A stretch of 64,000 nucleotides of DNA. Origin: Candidatus Aenigmatarchaeota archaeon. GTDB taxonomy: Archaea; Aenigmatarchaeota; Aenigmatarchaeia; GW2011-AR5. The stretch is from contig JACQID010000008.1 in the NCBI GenBank assembly GCA_016198685.1, forward strand, positions 62,001-126,000, in the 5' to 3' direction. Positions 58,401 through 64,000 of this stretch are shown here, piece by piece (within the stretch, counting starts at the first letter, position 1; the number at the start of each line of letters is the position of its first letter). The translations under genes and the position numbers were made by a program. The notes under the pieces are model-generated. The model worked only from the letters and a program-made list of their open reading frames with translations. It ran no database searches and had not been told where the DNA came from.

Positions 58401-59040
58401 GTCGGTTGCCAGGGTCGGTTCTCTTCTGCATTCTTGGCGTTGTGAGGTCTTCTTTGAGGAAAATTGCAATTTCTCCCGGCTGGTCGCCTTCCGTCACTTC
58501 GAACGGTTCAACACCTGTAAGCCAGCGCACGTCAAACATTTTTTTAGCGATAACGTTGAAGTCCCCCCGCCTTCCGCAGCCGCTTTCGGTGTAAGGCGGC
58601 CCGCAGATCGCAGGCTTCTGCACGATATTAGAGTCCTGTTTCATTGACATCTTAGTGTCGCATTCCGGGCACTGAAAGACAACTTCATATATCTGGGGCT
58701 TGACTTCTGTTGCAGACTTCACAACAGCGTCTATGCACCACAATTTGTCCATGTGCTTGGAGCGCAAATTCCTTATCCTGACCATCCTGCGTTCAGGTAT
58801 TGCGCGTATGCGGATGTTGACGTCTGCTTCCGGAACGATCCGTTTCGCAGCTTCAGCAAAGCCATCAAGGACCTCATTCGGAGCTTCAAGGAGCATATCT
58901 GCCGTTATCGGGTCGTACCTGTCAAAATCGTTGAAATCTATGGCGAGGGCGGATTCATTGTTCGCGGCCCTTTGCAACTCAGAGTTGTATCTCTCATAGA
59001 GGAATTCGTAAAGCTTGGAAACCGTGTCCTCGGAGGCCAT
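55432..59040 (-). CDS. mcm: Replicative DNA helicase MCM, intein-containing
   Basis: A 1202-residue precursor; removing a 533-residue intein leaves about 669, the usual MCM size. The N-terminal domain has zinc-binding CPECDTKMS and a later CGPPYTESGCG. The AAA+ core has Walker A LTGDPGVGKSIM, Walker B VISIDEFDKM, the arginine-finger region LLSRFDLKFALRD and sensor ANPKLGRF. The C-terminal winged helix ends LKSQGTLFEPRPGFIKKT. The intein splits AMHEAMSVE from TISIAKASIVATL, just after Walker B. A GTATAAAAATTT element lies about 28 bases before the ATG. Confidence 0.97.
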   Translation of the reverse strand: MASEDTVSKLYEFLYERYNSELQRAANNESALAIDFNDFDRYDPITADMLLEAPNEVLDGFAEAAKRIVPEADVNIRIRAIPERRMVRIRNLRSKHMDKLWCIDAVVKSATEVKPQIYEVVFQCPECDTKMSMKQDSNIVQKPAICGPPYTESGCGRRGDFNVIAKKMFDVRWLTGVEPFEVTEGDQPGEIAIFLKEDLTTPRMQKRTDPGNRLKIVGILKEVPKRIKGKLSTKMDMMMEALHVEFSEMEFDDVEITKEDEMMIKAMAADPKIYEKLVASIAPGIYGFAEIKEAIALQLFGGVAHKLPDGSHIRGNIHILLTGDPGVGKSIMLKFVSDIMPRGRYVSGSGATGAGLTASVRKDEIMGGWLLEAGALILTNKSVISIDEFDKMGKDDQIAMHEAMSVESYHGDTEITLATGEHIKIRDLVERMLEENSSRIKKGDDCLFAEVNGPEILVTDFVDIKKARTFRVSKHAAPEHFYRIILENGREVTVTPRHPFFVFNGKTFITRPSEQLQSGEFVPIPKCLPIEGEEQKVIVKLSKNNHYNAKHINIPNHNSPEMCKFLGYLISEGSHEVNRGKNCGISFTNSNELLLKDFESITQNLFGLAPYVHKKKGRTMLRYVSMELADYINSIEPRLLMNSYKKKIPALFMKCKKADIAIMLRALFDGDGGICQGSGFYIVYTTASKDLGIQISDLLLRFGITTSIRKSRSVHDIYRIIITGEENLRKFESSIGFSDAAKNQKILEYAGNRTLRRHYSETLPLGNTMRTLLRSLGLSEKTVFGYTLTEYGEKFAFTTDKISRIIPLLEKRLEELKLAKRRLSDFANTEDLKSLRKHFGISLFQIAEKTGRSHQSISLWERGETCPEFVESYRKALLQIIDGIITNERDVHMLKNIAHGEVALCRIKKIEKIRDQTEEWSYDISVPGEVFVSHGMVLHNTISIAKASIVATLPAQTAVLAGANPKLGRFDPYMPIVDQIQISETLLSRFDLKFALRDKPDRNLDERLAEHITMSRITPEVVEPVIDAHTLRKYIAYAKQKITSVVLSKDAADTLKKFYVEMRNPGDNENNTVSITLRQYEALLRLAEASAKVRLDNKVLPEDAERSIRLMKYSLSQLGYDYDTGKFDIDMMESGVTSNKRRKIVIITDIISTFDKRGGEISIEDLKAAAEEQGVENADEIIERLKSQGTLFEPRPGFIKKT
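56221..57819 (-). mobile_element. MCM intein with LAGLIDADG endonuclease and internal HTH
   Basis: The intein runs from Ser (SYHGDTEITLATGEHIKI, block A) to the C-terminal HGMVLHN before the +1 Thr. Block B is VTVTPRHPFFVF. Two LAGLIDADG-type segments are visible, FLGYLISEGSHEV and LRALFDGDGGICQ, so homing activity may be retained. A Cro/XRE-like HTH (FGISLFQIAEKTGRSHQSIS) lies between the endonuclease and block F (EWSYDISVPGEVFVSHG). First residue is Ser rather than Cys. Length is 533 residues, no frameshift seen. Confidence 0.9.
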
Positions 59041-59107
59041 GCTATAATAATCAATGAAAAATTTTTATACGGCGTTCCACGGGAAGGAGAGGTTATTGAT
59101 TTATATG

Positions 59108-62100
59108 TCATGGCGTTGTGTCGATAAGATCTATGACAAAGTCTTGCGTCTGTCCTGCCGTGACGACGCAATCTTCAACGGTTCCTGTATATGCAGGATC
59201 TTTACATTGCGAATGATCGCTGGGCCATGACCTACCAGAAGATCCGACATAAGCGGCTACCATGTATTTTCCTTTATTTAAGCTGCTCATCGTGTATCCA
59301 ACAGTTTGATCTTTATTGGTCGGAAGCTTTTCTGGGACTTCCAGTATTGCAGGCTCAACTTTGGTGTATCCCAATGAGGGGTCATCCTGGCTCACGAGAG
59401 TTTCTATATACACCCTTATATTGTCATATGTGCGGCCATTTGCGTTTATCCTGACAGTACCGCTTATTGTTCCCGAAGGCACCGTTGTTGTAGCCAAGGT
59501 TTCTGCTGGAGCTGGTGTGCGTGTTCCTGTAATGAAATTCAATAGTGTACACGCGGGTCCAAAAGTGCATTCCGATTCTTGTTTCATGCTCGCAGGACCT
59601 TGCGCCGCCCCTTCAGGTGAGCTTGTGGCGCACATGCCGGTGCCGACGTCGCACCCGAATTGGCACGTTTCGGAGAGTTCCGTGCCACAACTGGGCATCC
59701 TGTACCAGCTTTCCCTGCCGTTGTTGGTGCAGTAATATGATGCTTGGCAGTTACTCATCGTTTCGCCCGCACTTGCAACAGTCTGCGAGCCGCCGATTCT
59801 CGTGCCATAGTGGCATGTGTTCTTTTCACAGACGAGCCCCGCAACGCAGTCCGTGTCTATGGCGCATGCGGCACCATATTCTCCTTGACCAAGCGGTATC
59901 TGTTTCACTTCACCGCTCGGAATCAATACCACTTTCTGGAGCGAACCAAGAAAGTTGCTAATGCCGCATCCGAAATCGCAGGCTATGTCTGAGCTGGGTG
60001 ATGCGGCGCCAGTATTGGCGATTGTGGTTGTCGTGGAGGCGGTCGCAGCAGAAGTTATATCGGTAACTGGAACTGTTGTCGTAGTGGATGAAGCGCTCGC
60101 TCCGTCAGCCGTCACAGGCTCATAGTGGCATCCGAAGACAAGGAAGGCACATACTTTCCTGCTGGGTAACCATGTCACTTCAACGGAGTCTGTGGCGATT
60201 GTGTTGCCGCTGGACGCGTCTTTGACAAAAGCGTAATAACGCATTGTCCCGTAGGAATGTTGAGTCATAGATATGGAACATGTGGTCTGGCGGCATGCTA
60301 TAAGATCCCGTGGATCGGTCGCGGCTGTGGTGAGGTCCTGAATCATGATATAGCTCTGGGAAAGCGTCTTGCTGCCATCGGACAGGGTTGCCGTGGCCGT
60401 AAGAACTACCGGATTGCCAGTAAGGGGGATTGAATTGTCTGCAGTAAGTCTGAAAGACGTTATGCCTGCCCTGGCACCCTCCTGCGTCACGGTTCGCTTC
60501 TCTATCATTGAAGGGGTGACATCAACTTCGATGACGGCTATTTCGGCTTCTATACCGAGTTTCTGTGCCTTGGCAAGCATATAGCAAGTTGTGCCTGCCG
60601 GGCATTTGCTCTCGTCTATAGTTATTGGCATGACGCAGTCTCTTGGGATAGGATTGAGACTGTCGAAAGAGCGCGAAGCTCCTGCGCCGCCGCCGAATAA
60701 GGAATTAAATTTACTTTCCTTGAATATGTGCGGACCATTGAGCAAGAGCCTTATTAGCTCGCTAAATGCGCTGTCGGATTGTGAAATCAGGGCATAAGAG
60801 CATGAGTCTGCTGTATTTTCCTGGACGAATACCTGTCCACCTGTCTGTATATTCATGAGCCTTGGGGTGATTTCGTTTATTATTACGGGCGTATCCTGCG
60901 GGATTGTAGTTGTCGTGGATACCCTGCCGGCAACCGGCGGCAGTTCGTTGCGCGGCATCGTGGTGGTGGTTGAAGACGCCGTAGTCGACGAATAGTCGTT
61001 GCCCCACATCACGGCGGACACCTCCTTGCTCTGGGCGACTGTCGTGCCCACCGCATTAAGAACGGCAGTATAAAATCTTCTTGTTGCCGGCGTTGAGGAA
61101 TAGGCAATTGTAGTGCAAGTCTTGCTTGAGCATTCTGTTATTGTCTTGCAATTCGGCGAATCGGCCGTCACGCAAGGGGTTTCTCCGGAAGTTATTTCGT
61201 ATATTCTTACTTTGTATCCTTCAGGAAGTTGCGATAAATATGACGTTACTATCCCGTTTATAGTTATGGTGCTGCCTACCGCCAAGTTTGAGCGCAAAGG
61301 CGCAATGCCTACCGAGGTTATTTCGAGATAAGTCGTTGGCGGAACCGCAGAATCCAAAGGTTTGTCCGTTGTAGTCGTTGCCGTGGTGTATGGCTTGCAT
61401 GCATTGGCTTCGCATCCGTATGAGCATGATTGCCATTTTATTGTTGAGCAGTCAGCGTATCGGTAGCGGCGTTCGCTGCCGCTGCAGTAATAGCCTGCAG
61501 TGCATGTTGCAGGCGTTGTTGCGGTTGTGACTGTGATAGTTTTTGATGTCCCGGTCACCTTTCCTGTGTCGTCGTGGACATAAACATAATAGTTATATGC
61601 TCCGGGTGCCGTTTCGGTCACATGCCATGACGTTGAGCATGATGTTTGGGTTCCCTCACACAAGTAAGATTCTGCCAAGCGGCCGCTTATCTCGATCTTG
61701 GCCACATCCTTGTCATCAGTGCCGATGCCAACAAGCGTGAATGGCTTGCCCGCCTCGGCAGTCGATGGCGCAACTATCGTTGCTTTTGGCGGCTGGTTTG
61801 TTGCCGATGCTATCGTTGTGGTCGTGCTCCTCGTGCCGACTATGCAAATAAGTTCATCCTCATCGCAGATGAGGCCAGATGTGCATTGAGAATCCGACGT
61901 GCATGTTGAGCCCCATGTTCCCTTCGTTATTGTCGTGGTCGTGATGGTCTTGTAAACGCAGTTCCCGCCCTCGCGGTCCACTATCTCGCAGCGCAAGCCA
62001 GATGTGCATTGCGCGTCTGACGTGCAGAATGTTCCCCATCCTCCTGAGATCGTGGTCGTCGTGGTCGCAGGCTTTGACGGGGCGACAGATGCGCATATGC

Positions 62101-63031
62101 TTGAGCTTGTGACCCAGTCAAGACCGCTGCTTGTTCGGTCTTCAGATTGGGAAGAAGAACGCGGTATTCCTGCGCTGAGGCATTTCTGTTGCGTTGCCGA
62201 CCAGCCGCAAAGGGAATATATCGTGCAACCCGCGCAGGTCGTCGCCCGCGCGGCGCATTCATTGTTTCTCACTGTAACAGAACTTGGGACTGTTGTTGTC
62301 GTTGTTGTGGGCCCTGTCGATGAAACAGTTATGCTTATGGAAGAAGATGCAGTTTTGCCCGAAGTATCATCAACAAATCCGAGTACTGTGGTCGTGCCTA
62401 GCGGGAATTCAAGCTGGCTGAACTCGACCCTGCAAGAAGTCTGTATTCCTGAGCAATCGTAATCTTCAGAATGACCGTTATATAGAATCGAGAGACTGGC
62501 GATATCCCTGTCATCATTCCCTACTATGGTGATTGACCCCTTTTCGCCGACCGTCAACATTGTTTTTGCCGCGTACATGGAGATTGTAGGCTTGGCGCTA
62601 TCGGCTATTGTGGTTGCTGTAGGGCTTGGTTTGCATGTTCCTGCCGCGGCATCGCAGCCATAAGTGCAATATTGATCAAAAATTTGCGAGCAATCTGAAT
62701 TCTTCTTATATCGGTCATATCCATTCAAGCTACATACATATCCCGGGGTGCATGTTGTGGCCGTGTCAGGCTTTACGCAATATTTGATTTCGCTGCCGTC
62801 ACCCACATCTTTGCATATCATTTTGATGCCAGAACCGGATATTGTTGTAGTGTAACCACATTCAGCATCGCCGTCACATTTGTAAGCGTACGGCTTTGTG
62901 CATGTATCAACTTTCCCATCGGCGACATTTCCGCAGGGATCGACTGCTGCAAAGGATGGGGAAAATATAACAGCAATCAGAAGGAATGCCGCAAAAAATG
63001 CGATTTGAAGAAACTTTCGGGTAAATCGCAT
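59108..63031 (-). CDS. Large secreted Cys-rich multidomain protein
   Basis: A 1307-residue protein with a signal peptide (FLQIAFFAAFLLIAVIFSPSFA). It is a string of small modules joined by Thr-rich linkers (TTTTTTVPSS type). A CTxGYxC...CxYGCDxxAGxC module occurs three or four times. A WGTxCTSDxQCTSGLxC module occurs three times. Two Ig-like domains have the pattern D-D-x-D-[IV]-A-x-[LI]-x-I followed by a Cys pair, and one PSI-like domain (CAGCTIYSLCGWSATQQKC) is present. No C-terminal membrane helix or sorting signal is seen. Multiple disulfides and the modules suggest adhesion to a surface or host cell; this is inference. Confidence 0.82.
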   Translation of the reverse strand: MRFTRKFLQIAFFAAFLLIAVIFSPSFAAVDPCGNVADGKVDTCTKPYAYKCDGDAECGYTTTISGSGIKMICKDVGDGSEIKYCVKPDTATTCTPGYVCSLNGYDRYKKNSDCSQIFDQYCTYGCDAAAGTCKPSPTATTIADSAKPTISMYAAKTMLTVGEKGSITIVGNDDRDIASLSILYNGHSEDYDCSGIQTSCRVEFSQLEFPLGTTTVLGFVDDTSGKTASSSISITVSSTGPTTTTTTVPSSVTVRNNECAARATTCAGCTIYSLCGWSATQQKCLSAGIPRSSSQSEDRTSSGLDWVTSSSICASVAPSKPATTTTTISGGWGTFCTSDAQCTSGLRCEIVDREGGNCVYKTITTTTITKGTWGSTCTSDSQCTSGLICDEDELICIVGTRSTTTTIASATNQPPKATIVAPSTAEAGKPFTLVGIGTDDKDVAKIEISGRLAESYLCEGTQTSCSTSWHVTETAPGAYNYYVYVHDDTGKVTGTSKTITVTTATTPATCTAGYYCSGSERRYRYADCSTIKWQSCSYGCEANACKPYTTATTTTDKPLDSAVPPTTYLEITSVGIAPLRSNLAVGSTITINGIVTSYLSQLPEGYKVRIYEITSGETPCVTADSPNCKTITECSSKTCTTIAYSSTPATRRFYTAVLNAVGTTVAQSKEVSAVMWGNDYSSTTASSTTTTMPRNELPPVAGRVSTTTTIPQDTPVIINEITPRLMNIQTGGQVFVQENTADSCSYALISQSDSAFSELIRLLLNGPHIFKESKFNSLFGGGAGASRSFDSLNPIPRDCVMPITIDESKCPAGTTCYMLAKAQKLGIEAEIAVIEVDVTPSMIEKRTVTQEGARAGITSFRLTADNSIPLTGNPVVLTATATLSDGSKTLSQSYIMIQDLTTAATDPRDLIACRQTTCSISMTQHSYGTMRYYAFVKDASSGNTIATDSVEVTWLPSRKVCAFLVFGCHYEPVTADGASASSTTTTVPVTDITSAATASTTTTIANTGAASPSSDIACDFGCGISNFLGSLQKVVLIPSGEVKQIPLGQGEYGAACAIDTDCVAGLVCEKNTCHYGTRIGGSQTVASAGETMSNCQASYYCTNNGRESWYRMPSCGTELSETCQFGCDVGTGMCATSSPEGAAQGPASMKQESECTFGPACTLLNFITGTRTPAPAETLATTTVPSGTISGTVRINANGRTYDNIRVYIETLVSQDDPSLGYTKVEPAILEVPEKLPTNKDQTVGYTMSSLNKGKYMVAAYVGSSGRSWPSDHSQCKDPAYTGTVEDCVVTAGQTQDFVIDLIDTTP

Positions 63032-63062
63032 GCGTAATAATGCATGAGGCTGAATAAATAGC

Positions 63063-63617
63063 TTATTTAGGTAATTTGACTTTCAAATCCCTAAGTTTCT
63101 TCTCAAGCTTGTCAACCGCGTCCTTGACCTGAGTCAGGCTCTTTGCGCCTGCGCATACGACGCGGCCGGAAGAGAAGAGCAGGAACGCTACCTTGGGGTC
63201 AGGTATTCTATAAACAAGTCCCGGGAACTGCTCAGGCTCATATTCACTGTCCTCAAGCTGGAACGCCAGTTGATCTAAGTTCAACTCTGCGCCTAAATCA
63301 ATGGCAACAACGATATTTTCTATTTTGACCTTCAATTTTGTTTCGTCAACACGCAAGCCTATCTTCTTTATCTTGCCAACGACAATCTGAAGCGCCTCTT
63401 TCGCGGCATTGGTGCTTCTTGCGCCTACGCAGATGATTTTGCCGGATCGGAAAATAAGAGTGGCAACTTTAGGGTTGTCCAAGCGATATACAAGTCCCGG
63501 GAACTGCTCAGGCTCATATTCAGACGCTTCCATTATGGTCAAAAGCTTGTCAAGGGAAATTATTTTATCTATCTGGGTAGAAGCCACTACGTTTTCAACT
63601 TTTATTTTTACAGCCAT
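63063..63617 (-). CDS. tbp: TATA-binding protein
   Basis: From Met 11 of the track ORF (63617, MAVKIKVENVVAST) the protein has 184 residues, the archaeal norm. Two direct repeats form the saddle: VENVVASTQIDKIISLDKL with YEPEQFPGLVYRLDNPKVA, and IENIVVAIDLGAELNLDQL with YEPEQFPGLVYRIPDPKVA. DNA-contact Phe/Val residues are present (LIFRSGKIICVGARS, LLFSSGRVVCAGAKS). GGGGAT lies before the ATG. ATATAAAAAG upstream is its own TATA box, with an inverted repeat between the two. Confidence 0.97.
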   Translation of the reverse strand: MAVKIKVENVVASTQIDKIISLDKLLTIMEASEYEPEQFPGLVYRLDNPKVATLIFRSGKIICVGARSTNAAKEALQIVVGKIKKIGLRVDETKLKVKIENIVVAIDLGAELNLDQLAFQLEDSEYEPEQFPGLVYRIPDPKVAFLLFSSGRVVCAGAKSLTQVKDAVDKLEKKLRDLKVKLPK

Positions 63618-63632
63618 GATATCCCCAGAATT

Positions 63633-63649
63633 TTGTGCATTATGCACAA
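63633..63649. promoter_or_regulatory. Palindrome at the tbp transcription start (possible operator)
   Basis: TTGTGCAT-T-ATGCACAA is a perfect 8-bp inverted repeat with a 1-nt centre. It lies 6 to 20 bases downstream of the tbp TATA box (63655-63664), that is, over the expected transcription start. This is a typical repressor site in archaea. Confidence 0.55.
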
Positions 63650-63687
63650 TATTACTTTTTATATGGTATGAAGTATTTAAATACTAA

Positions 63688-64000
63688 ATGCTGTACAGAA
63701 ATATTTTTCGTGTAACAATGCCTGCAGGCATGAGCCATGTTGACATTACGGATCATATCAATGAAGCAATAATTCAGTCCGGAATACAGGACGGCCTCTG
63801 CTCTATATTTGTTTCATCTCCTGTCTGTGGCATGATGGTAGGTGAAGCACACAGGCTGCTCATGGAAGACTTCAAAAATTTCTTCCGCATTGTTGATGAA
63901 AAAAAGATATACGCATATCCAAGCAATGCGCATTCGAGGATACGGGCATCAATGCTGCCGCGAGATGTCAATGTTCCCGTTTCCTCAGGAAAGCTTTCTG
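63688..64000 (+). CDS. YjbQ/UPF0047 family protein (5' part, runs out of window)
   Basis: An ORF open to the right edge from ATG 63688 (MLYRNIFRVTMPAGMSHVDI). The 104 residues seen have the YjbQ pattern: ITDHINEAIIQSGIQDGLC, a strand pair, then AYPSNAHSRIRASMLPRDVN with the conserved N-AH, and VPVSSGKLS. The family has secondary thiamin-phosphate synthase activity in some members. The residues HTT typical before the first helix are replaced by SSPVCG. TTTTTATATGG lies about 25 bases before the ATG. Confidence 0.85.
   Translation, partial: MLYRNIFRVTMPAGMSHVDITDHINEAIIQSGIQDGLCSIFVSSPVCGMMVGEAHRLLMEDFKNFFRIVDEKKIYAYPSNAHSRIRASMLPRDVNVPVSSGKLS

Noticed and set aside
1-64000. CRISPR arrays, rRNA genes, complete insertion sequences
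   Set aside because: No regularly spaced direct repeats, no rRNA-like conserved blocks and no transposase-like protein were found.

Overview
The window is archaeal. It encodes archaeal-type information-processing proteins (Nop5, fibrillarin, MBF1, TBP, RpoP, eL43, prefoldin beta, proteasome beta, aCPSF1, Pelota, MCM, an RPA-like protein, archaeal CCA-adding enzyme, EndoQ, SepF). Many starts have a TATA-like element about 25 to 30 bases upstream, as expected for leaderless archaeal transcripts. Gene packing is tight, there are many short genes, Hef is split into two genes, and six of eight tRNA genes carry introns, four of them probably outside the canonical 37/38 site. I infer a DPANN-type archaeon, possibly close to Micrarchaeota; no rRNA gene is present to settle this.

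Layout. 1-6.2 kb: end of nop5, a HAD phosphatase and fibrillarin on +, then a minus-strand block ileS, a SpeD-like pyruvoyl decarboxylase and a DHH phosphoesterase. 6.2-11.1 kb: MBF1, an intron-containing tRNA-His and a run of proteins I do not recognise around an AbrB-like/aspartate-racemase pair, where two gene starts are out of frame. 11.2-15.9 kb: VapBC, hisS, a small membrane protein, three tiny ORFs missed by the track (two with zinc-ribbon-type Cys pairs), and PINA ATPase. 15.9-24 kb: four intron-containing tRNA genes plus tRNA-Leu, an exported/membrane trio, two regulators, a Fic protein, a TM-helix protein, and a hairpin-rich noncoding stretch behind tRNA-Gly. 24.2-36.3 kb: pelota, then a cell-surface locus with one anchored ectodomain protein, one 1097-residue polytopic protein and five consecutive lipoproteins, several sharing one extracellular domain. 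36.3-44.4 kb: EndoQ, dUTPase/dCTP-deaminase-like proteins, cytidine deaminase, MsrB, RelBE-like and HicBA-like modules, a second Fic protein, tRNA-Val and tRNA-Pro. 44.4-50.2 kb: proS, proteasome beta, aCPSF1, eL43, rpoP, prefoldin beta, UPF0147, sepF. 50.4-59 kb: cca, split hef helicase/nuclease, RPA-like protein and an MCM carrying an intein. 59.1-64 kb: a 1307-residue secreted Cys-rich protein, tbp and the start of a YjbQ-family gene.

The most unusual signals are the tRNA genes with introns in the D-loop, variable region and T-loop, and the 25-36 kb surface locus whose proteins look like parts of one envelope complex of unknown function.
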